A stretch of DNA of 64,000 bases from an uncultured Victivallales bacterium (GCA_944390795.1 CALXRI010000002.1:62001-126000); one strand, 5' to 3'; shown: positions 44,035 through 53,229, counted from the stretch's first letter. The notes: a model not told the origin generated them from the letters alone. Translations and numbers: made by a program.

Positions 44035-45273
44035 ATGCAGTTACAACCCAAAATCGCCCCTTATATCGTTGAAATCGTCTCCCGGCTTCAGGAAGCCGGA
44101 TATGAAGCCTATGTCGTCGGCGGCGCGGTCCGCGATTTTTTCCTGAACCGCCAGCCGAAGGATTACGATCTGTCCACGTCGGCGACGCCGGAACAGATCA
44201 GGAAAGTCTTCCGGGACCGTCATGTCCTGATTATCGGGAAACGCTTCCGCCTCGTGCACCTGCACCACCGCGGAGAAATTATCGAAATCAGCACATTCCG
44301 CAGGCGTCCGCCGGATCAGACGGAACTGCGCAGACCCGGAAAACAGGCGCCCGCCCACATGATTTTCCAGGACAACGAATTCGGCACGGCCGAGGAGGAC
44401 GCCTGGAGGCGCGACTTCACAATCAATGCGATTTTCTACGATCCGGTCAACGACAGGATTGTGGACTACACGGGCATGGGCATGAAGGATCTCGCGGAAA
44501 AGACGGTCCGTTCGATCGGGGATCCGGTTCTCCGCTTCGAGGAGGATCCCGTCCGAATTCTGCGCGCGCTCAAGCTGGTCGGACAGTATGGTTTCTCGAT
44601 GGACTCCGCGACAGAGTGCGCCGTTCTCAAATGTCTCCCGTTCATCCTTCACGCATCGGCGTCCCGGATGACACTGGAACTGGAAAAGATTCTGAAAAAC
44701 CCCTACGGGCATCTGATTCTGGAAACCTTTCACAAATACGGATTTCTGAAACTCTTCCTGCCTTTCGTGGAATCCGGCTGGGGAACTCCGCAGTGCGATT
44801 ACATGATGAAGCTGCTTGCGGAACGAAACCGCCGCATTCTGGAAGGGAAATACCGCGACAGCATTTCCCTGGCGATGTCGATCATGACCCTTCCCTTTGC
44901 CGAAAAACTGATCTCCGGCCGCGCTCCCGGACAGCTCTGGGACTATGTGCCGGATCTTCCCGTCCGGCTGCACCAGATTCTCCTGCAGGCGCTTCAGCCG
45001 GGAACGCCGACCCGCCGTGCGGTTGCGGCGGCCGTCCGCACTCTTCTTCTTCAGGAACGTGTCAAGACACTCCAGCTGAAAAGGCTTTCTTCGCATCCCG
45101 GTTATCCTCATGCGCGGGAACTTGCAATCATCCAGAACAGCGTCATGTGGAAATTCTGGCGCTACGAGGAGCAGCTTCCTCCGCCTGAACTCCGCAGGGA
45201 GAAGCGCCGGCGCGGACGCGTCCGCCCCGACCGGTCCGGGGGAGCCGGGGAAGCCACCGGAACATGCGACTGA
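44035..45273 (+). CDS. pcnB: Poly(A) polymerase PcnB / tRNA nucleotidyltransferase family
   Basis: A 412-residue class II nucleotidyltransferase. The head domain shows YEAYVVGGAVRDFFL, then KDYDLSTSATPEQIRKVF with the metal-binding Asp-x-Asp. FRLVHLHHRGEIIEISTFR and DNEFGTAEEDAWRRDFTINA follow, the latter a PcnB-type insertion between active-site motifs. ILRALKLVGQYGFSMD is the following helix. The C-terminus is rich in Arg/Lys (REKRRRGRVRP), as in PcnB enzymes that bind RNA. It adds 3' A tails that promote RNA decay; a CCA-adding role cannot be excluded from sequence alone. It is co-directional with nadB and the following small gene. Confidence 0.88.
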   Translation: MQLQPKIAPYIVEIVSRLQEAGYEAYVVGGAVRDFFLNRQPKDYDLSTSATPEQIRKVFRDRHVLIIGKRFRLVHLHHRGEIIEISTFRRRPPDQTELRRPGKQAPAHMIFQDNEFGTAEEDAWRRDFTINAIFYDPVNDRIVDYTGMGMKDLAEKTVRSIGDPVLRFEEDPVRILRALKLVGQYGFSMDSATECAVLKCLPFILHASASRMTLELEKILKNPYGHLILETFHKYGFLKLFLPFVESGWGTPQCDYMMKLLAERNRRILEGKYRDSISLAMSIMTLPFAEKLISGRAPGQLWDYVPDLPVRLHQILLQALQPGTPTRRAVAAAVRTLLLQERVKTLQLKRLSSHPGYPHARELAIIQNSVMWKFWRYEEQLPPPELRREKRRRGRVRPDRSGGAGEATGTCD

Positions 45274-45307
45274 CCGGAACCCGCACGAAATCTGACGGAG
45301 CCAATAC

Positions 45308-45637
45308 ATGAAACCTTACCTGAAACTTCTTCTGATTCTGATCTGCGTGCCGGTATGCGCAGTCCTTTTTCTTCTGCTGATTCCGCTTCTTCTGGTGCTG
45401 ATGCTCTTTTTCTCGCTTCTTTCCAACCGCAGATGGAACGGCGGACTGCGCTGGTACAGCAGCACGACCTTCCCGCGCGGAGGCCGCGGCTTCTCCGCTT
45501 CCTCCGCACAGGAGGACGCGGCGGACTGCGACATCGAATGCACCGTCATCGATTCGAAAGTCGTCGATCCCGCCGCCCCCCGCCAGGCAGGAACCCCGGA
45601 AACAAAGCACGGAAAAGAGAATACGGGAAAGTCCTGA
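45308..45637 (+). CDS. Small single-span membrane protein, unknown
   Basis: A 109-residue protein with one long N-terminal hydrophobic helix (residues 5-40, mostly Leu, Val and Ile) and a polar tail that is Arg/Gly-rich and then acidic. I do not recognise it. The helix may be an anchor or two close spans. It lies 34 bp after pcnB and 21 bp before the SIS-domain gene on the same strand, so it is probably transcribed with them. Codon use matches the neighbours, which supports its being real. Confidence 0.55.
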   Translation: MKPYLKLLLILICVPVCAVLFLLLIPLLLVLMLFFSLLSNRRWNGGLRWYSSTTFPRGGRGFSASSAQEDAADCDIECTVIDSKVVDPAAPRQAGTPETKHGKENTGKS

Positions 45638-45658
45638 GCGCCTGAAAAGGAATTCAGC

Positions 45659-46432
45659 ATGCATCAACCACAAACACGGGAGCAAAGCATGAACCGGATC
45701 ATCGCGGATTATCGGAGAAATGTCGAACATCTTCTTGAGAAGCTCGCCGGAGAGGAGGAAACTCTCGAAAAAGCGGCGGAACTCATCGCGGACGCATACA
45801 AGACAGGACGCACCATCTATATTTTCGGGTGCACCCACTCGGCGATCCTGGCGGAAGACGTCTTCTACCGCGCGGGAGCTCCGGCGTTCTGGCGTCCGCT
45901 GTGGGGCCCCGGCATGAGCATCGCGACAACGCCGGGAGTGCTGACCAGCGCCGTGGAACACAGCGAGGAAGTCGGCAATGCGATCGTCCGCTGTTCGCGG
46001 ATCAGGCGGGATGACGTGCTGCTCATCGTCTCCACCTCCGGCAAGAACGGCGCGCCGGTGGCGGTCGCGGATGCCGCTTTGAAACGCGGCGCAAAACTGA
46101 TTCTCGTGACCTCGTCCGCCTATAAGGATCAGAAGGGGAACCACTCCGCCGTTCCGAATCTACACGCCCTCGCGGACCGGGCCATTCTCATTGACAACCA
46201 CGTTCCATGCGGCGACGCCTCCATCCGGGTCGGCGCATACATGATGGGGCCTCTCTCGACAATCGCCGGGTCGTTTCTCCTGCATGCGCTCTCCGCGCTT
46301 GCCGTGGAAAAAATCGCGGCGGCGGGGAAAACCCCGCCGGTCTTTCTGAGCTCCAATGCGCCGGGCGGACTTGAGCATAATGAAAAACTTCTGGAGGATC
46401 CGGTCCTCCAGAACGCCTATCTCCTTCCGTAA
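45659..46432 (+). CDS. SIS-domain sugar-phosphate-binding protein (UPF0309-like)
   Basis: The 257-residue protein has one SIS fold: IYIFGCTHSAILAEDVFYRAG, then DVLLIVSTSGKNGAPVAVADAAL with the Ser-rich phosphate loop, and AKLILVTSSAYK. The sequence VGAYMMGPLSTIAGSFLLHAL matches the C-terminal part of UPF0309 proteins. Such domains isomerise or bind phosphorylated sugars, often amino sugars. AAGGAA precedes ATG 45659; a second start at 45689 also has a site. A sugar kinase gene follows after 11 bp and a macrodomain gene after that, so the three products may treat one sugar. The substrate is unknown. Confidence 0.82.
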   Translation: MHQPQTREQSMNRIIADYRRNVEHLLEKLAGEEETLEKAAELIADAYKTGRTIYIFGCTHSAILAEDVFYRAGAPAFWRPLWGPGMSIATTPGVLTSAVEHSEEVGNAIVRCSRIRRDDVLLIVSTSGKNGAPVAVADAALKRGAKLILVTSSAYKDQKGNHSAVPNLHALADRAILIDNHVPCGDASIRVGAYMMGPLSTIAGSFLLHALSALAVEKIAAAGKTPPVFLSSNAPGGLEHNEKLLEDPVLQNAYLLP

Positions 46433-46443
46433 GGCGGTGCAGC

Positions 46444-47871
46444 ATGCCGCGGATTCTCTCCATCGACATCGGAACCAGCCGGATCAAAGTCGCAGCCTTC
46501 GATGAAGCGGGCCGGATGGACACGCTTCTGAGCAGAAGACTCAACCGCGCGGCCGCGCCGGACACCCAGAATGCCGCGGAATGGTTCGACGCGGCAGGCG
46601 CCCTGCTCCGTGAGCATACAGAAAAATCAGAAAAAACGCCAGATGCCGTCGCGCTGACGGGAAACATGCACGCGCTGCTCGGCGTTTCTTCCGACTCACG
46701 CCCTGTCGCCCCCGCGACGCTCTGGAGTTCAAATATCGCACAGACGGAATCCGACGAGCTCAACGCCCGTTACGGCACCCTGCTTCCGGAACGCTTCGGC
46801 AATGCCTCGATCCCCGTGTTCACGCTTCCGAAGATCCTTCACATGAAACGCCATGCGCCGGAACGCTATGCGAAAACCTGCCGTTTTCTGCAGAGCAAGG
46901 ACTACATAGCCTTGTGTCTGACCGGCAATTTCGCAACCGACCCATCCGACGCATCCGGCACGCTGGCAATGGAACTGGAAACAAGACAATGGTCAAACTC
47001 TCTTCTGGGCGACCTGGGAATCGATTCCGCGAAAATGCCGCAGATTCTTCCTTCCTGCTCCATTTGCGGAACGGTCACAGCCGCAGCATCCGCGGCAACC
47101 GGCATTCCGCGCGGGACGCCGGTGGTCATCGGCGCAGGGGATCTGGCGAGCGCGGCGCTCGGAAGCGGCGTCAACGACACCACGCTGTCGCTGACACTCG
47201 GAACGGCGGGACAGCTTCTCGGCACGGGCAAGCCGGGCACGGGGAAAAAACTGGCGGGAAAGCTTTTTGTCTTCGCACATGCCGATCCGGAGAAAGAGCT
47301 CTATCTGGGATCCGTCCCCTCCGGCGGTTTCTCCTTCGAATGGCTCGCAAACCTCCACAACATCTCCATGGATGAATTTTTCCGCCTTGCGCAGAGCGTT
47401 CCGCTCTCGGAGGAGCAGCCTCTTTTTCTTCCCTATATTCTCGGGCGCGGCGCCCCCAGCATGGACTATGCGCCGAACGGCGCGTGGCTGCACATGAAGG
47501 CCTCCCACACTCTGCCGGACTTCTGCCGCGCGGCAGTGTTCGGCGCGCTCTGTCCCCTGCGGCAGTGCGCCGATCTTCTGGAGGATCTTGCGGGAAAGCG
47601 CCCGAATCTGACGCTGCAGGCTCTGGCCTGCCGCGAGGCCGCGGTCAGGGAGACGGCTGGAGCTCTTTTCCGCCAGCGGAAGCTGCTTCCGGCCAATTCC
47701 GAAGCCTCGCTGCTCGGAGCCGCCATGATCGCCATGACCGCACTCGGCGTTTATCCAGACCTCGAAACCGCCGCCAGAACAATGGTGCGGAGCACGACCG
47801 CGGAAGCAAAACACACGGACTGCGCGGAACGTCTGTTCCGGCGTTTTCTGCAACAGGAGGCGATCTCATGA
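46444..47871 (+). CDS. FGGY-family carbohydrate kinase
   Basis: A 475-residue sugar kinase of the FGGY family, with the ribonuclease-H-like ATPase fold. ILSIDIGTSRIKVAAFDEAG is the first phosphate-binding hairpin, VALTGNMHALLGV and LWSSNIAQTESDEL follow, then GTPVVIGAGDLASAALGSG and LSLTLGTAGQLLGTG, the second phosphate loop. The later PLFLPYILGRGAPSMD is the usual FGGY segment. Closest in feel are xylulokinase- and sedoheptulokinase-like members, but the substrate pocket cannot be read. The stop overlaps the macrodomain start (ATGA). Together with the SIS protein it probably makes and converts a sugar phosphate. Confidence 0.86.
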   Translation: MPRILSIDIGTSRIKVAAFDEAGRMDTLLSRRLNRAAAPDTQNAAEWFDAAGALLREHTEKSEKTPDAVALTGNMHALLGVSSDSRPVAPATLWSSNIAQTESDELNARYGTLLPERFGNASIPVFTLPKILHMKRHAPERYAKTCRFLQSKDYIALCLTGNFATDPSDASGTLAMELETRQWSNSLLGDLGIDSAKMPQILPSCSICGTVTAAASAATGIPRGTPVVIGAGDLASAALGSGVNDTTLSLTLGTAGQLLGTGKPGTGKKLAGKLFVFAHADPEKELYLGSVPSGGFSFEWLANLHNISMDEFFRLAQSVPLSEEQPLFLPYILGRGAPSMDYAPNGAWLHMKASHTLPDFCRAAVFGALCPLRQCADLLEDLAGKRPNLTLQALACREAAVRETAGALFRQRKLLPANSEASLLGAAMIAMTALGVYPDLETAARTMVRSTTAEAKHTDCAERLFRRFLQQEAIS

Positions 47872-48401
47872 AACTCCACGCAATCGCAGGCGACATCACC
47901 GGACTCGCCGTGGACGCCATCGTCAACGCGGCGAACTGCAGACTGAACGGAGGCGGCGGCGTGGACGGCGCAATCCACCGCGCGGCCGGTCCGGAACTGC
48001 TGAAGGAATGCCTTCAGATCGGCGGCTGTCCCACGGGAGAGGCCGTCATCACATCCGCCTACAACCTGCCCTGCCGCTATGTGATCCACACGCCTGGACC
48101 TGTCTGGCGCGGAGGCGGCCGTCAGGAGGCGGAACGTCTGGCCGCATGCTACCGGAACTCCCTGATGCGCGCGGCGGAAAAACACTGCCGCACCGTGGCG
48201 TTTCCCTGCATTTCCACCGGCGTATACCGCTTTCCCGCGGAAGCGGCCGCGCGGATCGCCGTGGAAACAGTCCGGAAATGGGACGGAAATTTTCCCGAAG
48301 AGGTGTTCTTCTGCTGCTTCCGGGAATCCGACCTGAATCTTTACAGAAAATATCTGAGCGGCCCGGATGGTGGTCACAATCCGGACTCTCCCCGCGCCTG
48401 A
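47868..48401 (+). CDS. Macrodomain protein (YmdB-like ADP-ribose hydrolase)
   Basis: I start this gene at ATG 47868, with GGAGG eight bases upstream and a 4-bp overlap with the kinase stop; a longer frame back to 47484 only reads through the kinase gene. The 177-residue protein is a single macrodomain: KLHAIAGDITGLAVDAIVNAAN with the Asp that binds adenine, LNGGGGVDGAIHRAAGPEL with the catalytic Asn/Asp region, and PCISTGVYRFPAEAAARIA as the phosphate loop. Such proteins hydrolyse O-acetyl-ADP-ribose or remove ADP-ribose. Coupling to a sugar kinase is unusual and may mean a phosphorylated or nucleotide-linked sugar substrate. Confidence 0.92.
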   Translation: MKLHAIAGDITGLAVDAIVNAANCRLNGGGGVDGAIHRAAGPELLKECLQIGGCPTGEAVITSAYNLPCRYVIHTPGPVWRGGGRQEAERLAACYRNSLMRAAEKHCRTVAFPCISTGVYRFPAEAAARIAVETVRKWDGNFPEEVFFCCFRESDLNLYRKYLSGPDGGHNPDSPRA

Positions 48402-48479
48402 CACCTTCTCCATTGCGGGGATTCTCCCTGAAAGGGAGCGGGAAAAGAGAAAATATGCCGCTTTTTCGTAAATCCGGTA

Positions 48480-48508
48480 TTGAAAAATGGCTTTTGAAAG
48501 CGTACAAT
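48480..48508 (+). promoter_or_regulatory. Sigma70 promoter of the LysM lipoprotein gene
   Basis: TTGAAA (48480-48485), 17 bp, TACAAT (48503-48508), about 90 bp before the GTG start. It begins a new transcript after the sugar kinase cassette. Confidence 0.65.
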
Positions 48509-48596
48509 ACGCCATGGCGCGTTTTCGGGACCGCGCCATGCTGCATTTCCCTGAAAAGAATAGCAATGCAAATATATCAACTGGAGGCACGGAACC

Positions 48597-49805
48597 GTGA
48601 AAGCAAAAGTCATCATCATCTTATCCACTGTGGCGGTACTTCATCTCGTATTGGGCGGCATGTTCCTGACCGGCGGCTGCGCCCCGGAAGATCCGCCGAT
48701 GCCTCCTGGAATTTATGTGCCGCAGCCGACGGCGAAAACGGAGCCGCAGCAGCAGGAAACCTCCGGCGACCTTTCCGCTCCGTCGCTGGAAACGGAGGAT
48801 TACAAGCTGCAGATCGACCACAGAAAAGAAGCCGATCCGCTTGACCTTTCCAGTCAGTCCGCTCCAGATGACAGGATGAAAGACACGCCCGCAGAGAAAA
48901 AAGCGCCGGAACCGAAGAAAACGGCTCCTGTCATGACGGAAAAGGACACGACTTATGTCGTTCAGAAAGGCGACTCCCTCTGGAAAATCGCGCGGACATA
49001 CGGCATCTCCGTCGCCGAACTTGCCGCCTACAACAACATTGTACCGAGCAAACCGATCAGGATCGGCCAGAAATTGATCATTCCCGCCGGCGCCAAGGCT
49101 GTCAAACCGCAGAAGGCATCCGCCGGAACTGCCGATAAGAAAGCAGTGAGGAAATCCGGAAGGAAAAAAGCCTCCGGAGCCAAATCGGCCGGGAAAAAAG
49201 CCGGAGCAGCCATCCCCGCCGATGGAATTTATATTGTGAAGGAAGGCGACAGCTTCTCTAAGATTGCGGCGAAATATGGCGTCACGGTCTCCGCAATTGC
49301 AGCGGTCAATCCGGGCGTTTCCTCCAACCGTCTCCAGATCGGTCAGAAACTGAATCTGCCGGTCGGCGGCAGGAAGGCCGCACCGCAGGCTCCCGCAGAG
49401 AAGAGGGCCTTCGGGAATGTTCCCGCCAGCACACCTGCTCCCATTGACGAAGAACTTCTCCTGAAGGACATCCAGAATCCGGATACGGCGACCGCGCCGC
49501 TGAACGCCACCGCGCCGGGTTCCGTCCCCGCGCCTGAAGGGCAGGAAACGGCTCCGGCCGCTCCCGCAGGCGACAAGCCGCTTGCCTCCGAAGAGGCGGT
49601 CAAGGCTGTGTCCGGCACCGCGGTTCCGGCGGCAGGGACGGATCTGCCCGCCTCGCTGACGGATACGGCGGTTCCCCCGGCAGACACTACGATTGACGCA
49701 CTTGCCGCGCAATACGGGATCAAAGCCGACGATATCAAGACCTTGAATCCGGCGCTTCCCGCCGACGGCAAAATCAAAGCGGGAACGGTCGTCCAGCTTC
49801 CCTGA
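48597..49805 (+). CDS. LysM-repeat lipoprotein
   Basis: GTG 48597 is used because GGAGG lies nine or ten bases upstream. The 402-residue product has a lipoprotein signal ending LTGGC, with Cys28 as the lipidation site. Two clear LysM domains follow, at residues 119-163 (YVVQKGDSLWKIARTYGISV) and 211-255 (IYIVKEGDSFSKIAAKYGVT). A third, degenerate one lies at the C-terminus (IDALAAQYGIKADDIKTLNP), which lacks the first strand. Between them are long Ala/Pro/Lys-rich linkers. LysM binds peptidoglycan glycan strands, so this is probably an outer-membrane or periplasmic anchor that grips the wall. No hydrolase domain is present. Confidence 0.88.
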   Translation: MKAKVIIILSTVAVLHLVLGGMFLTGGCAPEDPPMPPGIYVPQPTAKTEPQQQETSGDLSAPSLETEDYKLQIDHRKEADPLDLSSQSAPDDRMKDTPAEKKAPEPKKTAPVMTEKDTTYVVQKGDSLWKIARTYGISVAELAAYNNIVPSKPIRIGQKLIIPAGAKAVKPQKASAGTADKKAVRKSGRKKASGAKSAGKKAGAAIPADGIYIVKEGDSFSKIAAKYGVTVSAIAAVNPGVSSNRLQIGQKLNLPVGGRKAAPQAPAEKRAFGNVPASTPAPIDEELLLKDIQNPDTATAPLNATAPGSVPAPEGQETAPAAPAGDKPLASEEAVKAVSGTAVPAAGTDLPASLTDTAVPPADTTIDALAAQYGIKADDIKTLNPALPADGKIKAGTVVQLP

Positions 49806-49884
49806 TCCATGCTGATTTCATCCGGCGGCATTCGTTCCAGCAGACCGAGTGCCGTCTTTTTCTTTGCAACGGAAAGGGATACAC

Positions 49885-52095
49885 ATGGAATCCGGGATTG
49901 ACAGACCGAACGGGGACCCTTTCCTGGTGAAACGTCTTCCGCTGCTTTTTTTCAACAGCGCATTCGCCGTCGCCTACGCGGGGTTTCTCCTCCGGGAAAC
50001 ATCCGTCCGCACCTACGCTACGGAACTGGCTTATCTGATTCCGGGTTTCCTCTGTCTGTTTTTCGCCGCATGCGGCGGCATTGCCGGCTGTCATCTCCGG
50101 AAAACACATTTTGGAAACATCGGAGCAATTCTCTCTCCGGTTCCGATTCTGGCAGTCTCTCTTCTGGTTCCGTTTCTGCTGCCGCTGCTGTCGATGACAC
50201 GGAAAAATCTCACACCGGCTGCGCTGATTCTTCCTCTTCTGGCACTGCCGCTCTTTTTCTCCGGCCTGAACTTCGCGTTTGCACTCCGCACGCCAGACGT
50301 GCCGCGCACTCCTCTTCTGTCCGGGGTGCACAATTTCGGCGCGGCTTTTTCCGGAATGCTTCTTGCGCTTCTGATTCACAGTTTTGACAATATGCTGCTT
50401 CTGCTGCTTCTGAGCGGTCTCTTTCTTCTTTTCCCTGCACTCATCCTTTATCTTCCCGGACTGAAGCGGAATATGCTGCGCGTGGCATTCGGGCTTCTTG
50501 CGCTCCTCAGTGCGGCATTCCTGATTCACACCACCTGCGGTTTTCTGGAGAAGCGTCTGTCTCAGACCGATCCGCTGCGGGCGGGGAAGGATACGATCCG
50601 CATTGATACTCCGGGCGGCCGCTCCGAACTCCTGCGCCTGCCGGACGGACGTTTCCTTCTCACGCTGAACGGACAAAGCGTCACAACCATTCCGGACAAT
50701 CCGGAACGGCACCGTCTGACGGCGCTGATCTGCGGAATTCAGCCGGACAAAAAGCGTCTGCGGGTGCTTCTGATCTGCAGTGTCTTCTCCGGATTGCCGG
50801 AAGCGTTCGCCGCACTCCCGCTCACGGCCTCCCTGGATCTTGTCGTCCGGGACGGGGAACTGCTGAAACTGGCCGCAGATCTCGACCTCCTTCCGCCGGA
50901 ATCGCAGCGTTTCCGGATCGTCATTGACGACCCCGTCCGATTCATGGATCGGACATACCGCACTTATGACATGATCCTCGTCGATCCTCCCCTGCCCCAG
51001 AATCTGGATGCGGACCGGCTGTTTTCCAGTGAATTCTACCGCAGCGCCTCCAGACATCTTGCGGAGGGCGGAGTTTTCGCCACGACTCTGCCGTGCCCGT
51101 TCGGCTATACGCGCGAAAGTATCGCGGAGCTGCATGGAATCATCACCGCAACCATGCGCAGAATCTTCCCGAATGTTGTCTTTGCCCCGGGATCCGTGCA
51201 GATCGCCTTCGGCGGAGAAAGGAATATTACAAACGATCTCGACACGCTGGATGCCCGGGCGGCGGCCCTGATGCGGGACAGCGACATCTTCCCGGAAGGG
51301 CTCCTCGTGATTCTCCATTCGCAGCCGGAACTTCAGAGGCAGGCAAGAAACATCATAGGGCGCTCCATCGTTTCGGAATCCAACAGCCGTGCCGCCGCAC
51401 CGCTCCTTCTCAGCTACTGGCGGAGGCATCCGGTCTTCGCACAGGAAGCTCCGGCCGGAACCATCCTCCGAATCTTCGATTTCTGTCTTTTCCACCGCGG
51501 GGCTCTGACCGGAGGAATTCTGCTTCTTTATCTGCTGTTCCGCTATTTTGCATCAGCAACCGTCACGGGGAAAATGCAGTTCAGAGCCGTGGAAAACGGT
51601 TTTTATCTCGCCGGTCTCTTCACGCTGACCATGATTCTTTTTCAGACAGCATACGGTTCCCTGTACCGGACACTGGGACTTTACGGAGCCCTCCTCTGGA
51701 CAGGAATCGGAATCGGGCTTTCTCTCGGCGGACGGTTCCGGATTCCGGAACACTGCCTCAAACTTCTGTCCTTCGTTCTGCCAGTGTTTCCCGCGCTGCC
51801 GCTGCTGACGGAAGGGATCCCGGCGCCTCTGCTGTCCGGCACGATTCTTTTTGCCGCCGGCTTGTCCAGCGGCTTCCTGCTGCGCGAAATGACCGCAGGA
51901 ACGGATGAAGATGCCGCAGCCCTCTTCTGGAGCATGGAGACGGCCGGTGCGGCAGCCGGCGTGATCCTGACGGCATTCTTCATGATTGCCGGAGACGGCA
52001 TTCTTCCCTGCGTCGGAATGCTGATGCTGAGCAGAATCGCCTGTCTGCTCCGCCCGTGGCGGATCTCCAGTGCGGAATCCGTTCCAAAATCCTGA
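49885..52095 (+). CDS. Membrane protein with embedded spermidine-synthase-like domain
   Basis: ATG 49885 has GGAAAGGGA upstream; ATG 49849 would add 12 residues without a site. In the 736-residue product, about six helices (residues 15-200) are followed by a Rossmann region (about 215-445) like spermine/spermidine synthases (LVVRDGELLKLAADLDLLPP, RIVIDDPVRFMD, YDMILVDPPLP, GGVFATTLPCP). Another set of helices ends the protein. The glycine-rich SAM loop normally seen (GGGDG type) is replaced by CSVFSGLPEAF, so methyl- or aminopropyl-transfer is doubtful. Such fused membrane proteins are widespread and unstudied. It lies 79 bp after the LysM gene on the same strand. Function unknown. Confidence 0.72.
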   Translation: MESGIDRPNGDPFLVKRLPLLFFNSAFAVAYAGFLLRETSVRTYATELAYLIPGFLCLFFAACGGIAGCHLRKTHFGNIGAILSPVPILAVSLLVPFLLPLLSMTRKNLTPAALILPLLALPLFFSGLNFAFALRTPDVPRTPLLSGVHNFGAAFSGMLLALLIHSFDNMLLLLLLSGLFLLFPALILYLPGLKRNMLRVAFGLLALLSAAFLIHTTCGFLEKRLSQTDPLRAGKDTIRIDTPGGRSELLRLPDGRFLLTLNGQSVTTIPDNPERHRLTALICGIQPDKKRLRVLLICSVFSGLPEAFAALPLTASLDLVVRDGELLKLAADLDLLPPESQRFRIVIDDPVRFMDRTYRTYDMILVDPPLPQNLDADRLFSSEFYRSASRHLAEGGVFATTLPCPFGYTRESIAELHGIITATMRRIFPNVVFAPGSVQIAFGGERNITNDLDTLDARAAALMRDSDIFPEGLLVILHSQPELQRQARNIIGRSIVSESNSRAAAPLLLSYWRRHPVFAQEAPAGTILRIFDFCLFHRGALTGGILLLYLLFRYFASATVTGKMQFRAVENGFYLAGLFTLTMILFQTAYGSLYRTLGLYGALLWTGIGIGLSLGGRFRIPEHCLKLLSFVLPVFPALPLLTEGIPAPLLSGTILFAAGLSSGFLLREMTAGTDEDAAALFWSMETAGAAAGVILTAFFMIAGDGILPCVGMLMLSRIACLLRPWRISSAESVPKS

Positions 52096-52113
52096 TTAAA
52101 CTGGAAAAGCCTA

Positions 52114-52141
52114 TTGAAATTTCGGATTTATCAAATAAAAT
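52114..52141 (+). promoter_or_regulatory. Sigma70-like promoter of the SurA-like gene
   Basis: TTGAAA (52114-52119), 16 bp, TAAAAT (52136-52141), in a short AT-rich gap. The AGGAGA and AAGGA ribosome site follows before ATG 52181. Confidence 0.6.
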
Positions 52142-52180
52142 ATGAGATTGTAAAAAACTCTGTCAGGAGAAAAATAAGGA

Positions 52181-53164
52181 ATGATGAAGAAACTGTCTGC
52201 TCTCTGGATTTTCGCCTTTCTGCTCCATACGCTTCCGCTTGCCGCCCAGGATATCGGCAGGGAAACACGCGTTGACTCCGTTCTCGCATCGGTCAACGGG
52301 GACCCGATCACCCTGCTGGATGTCCTGATTGAGAGCGGACGCGAGGAAATGCGCCTGGCCAGCATGTTCACCGGAGCCCGCCTCTACAGTGAAATCGCCA
52401 AACTCCGCAAGGAGGTCATAGATGAAATCATTGTCCGGAAACTCGTCTATGATTCCTACAAGGAGAAACCCTTTCCGATCGACGAGCAGTATATCGAAAA
52501 TCTGATGGACTCCCTCGCCGTATCCATGGGAGGCGGATCGCGCGGCGGACTCCTGAAAAAAGCCAAGGAACTCGGGACAACCATGGCGGAACTCAGGGAA
52601 AAAGTCAAGGAAAAGCTCGCCGTCGACATCCTGCTCTCGGAATACTGCGACCGTCCGATCTATATCACGCCCAAAGAAGTTTATGAATATTACACCGCCC
52701 ATCAGAAGCAGTGGACGAAACCCGCCCGATATGAGCTGCAGCTCCTCCACATCGCAAACACAGGGGGACGCTCCGGGCTGGATCCCGAAACAACCTGCAG
52801 GAAACTCTCGGAACAGCTTGCGGGAGCGGACGCAGCGCACTTCGCACGGATCGTTCGGGACAATTCCGACGCGGCAAATTCGGAAAGCGGCGGAAGTGTC
52901 GGATTCGTGGATCAGGACAAGCTACGTCCGGAATTCGCCGCGGCCTTGAGGAATATCGAGCCCGGCCGAATTGTCGGCCCGGTAAAAACACCGGAAGGAT
53001 ATTATTTCATCCGCCTCGCCTCCATTGTCCCCGGAGAACACATTCCATTTGAAAAGGCGTCGGAGGATATCCGGCAGCAGCTCGACAGGAAGGCGAAAAA
53101 CGAAATGCGGGCAAAATACGCGGACAATCTGAAATCCAGAGCGCTGATCCGCTATTATTTCTGA
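52181..53164 (+). CDS. SurA-like periplasmic peptidyl-prolyl isomerase
   Basis: A 327-residue exported chaperone. A signal peptide (LSALWIFAFLLHTLPLAAQ) precedes a SurA N-like helical region (VDSVLASVNGDPITLLDVLIE, residues 30-150) and a parvulin domain (about 180-285). The parvulin part has YELQLLHIANTGG, FARIVRDNSDAANSESGGSV, GFVDQDKLRPEFAAALRNIE and GPVKTPEGYYFIRL, and keeps the usual Gly/Phe core. The last 40 residues are a charged helix. It should help fold outer-membrane or secreted proteins, which suits a window rich in exported enzymes. Only one parvulin domain is present, against two in E. coli SurA. Start ATG 52181 or 52184. Confidence 0.88.
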   Translation: MMKKLSALWIFAFLLHTLPLAAQDIGRETRVDSVLASVNGDPITLLDVLIESGREEMRLASMFTGARLYSEIAKLRKEVIDEIIVRKLVYDSYKEKPFPIDEQYIENLMDSLAVSMGGGSRGGLLKKAKELGTTMAELREKVKEKLAVDILLSEYCDRPIYITPKEVYEYYTAHQKQWTKPARYELQLLHIANTGGRSGLDPETTCRKLSEQLAGADAAHFARIVRDNSDAANSESGGSVGFVDQDKLRPEFAAALRNIEPGRIVGPVKTPEGYYFIRLASIVPGEHIPFEKASEDIRQQLDRKAKNEMRAKYADNLKSRALIRYYF

Positions 53165-53199
53165 CACCGTCCCATTCGGCGGAAAGCATGCGTCCGGAC

Positions 53200-53229
53200 T
53201 TGAACTTTCCGCAAATTGGGCAATATTAT
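53200..53229 (+). promoter_or_regulatory. Candidate promoter of the second Gfo/Idh/MocA gene
   Basis: TTGAAC (53200-53205), 18 bp, TATTAT (53224-53229). The leader to ATG 53356 would be about 120 nt. An 8-bp stem (GCGGAAAG 53179-53186, CTTTCCGC 53205-53212) overlaps the -35. Confidence 0.4.

Noticed and set aside
47484-48401. Longer start for the macrodomain gene
   Set aside because: Upstream codons overlap the sugar kinase in another frame; GGAGG and the ATGA overlap favour 47868.
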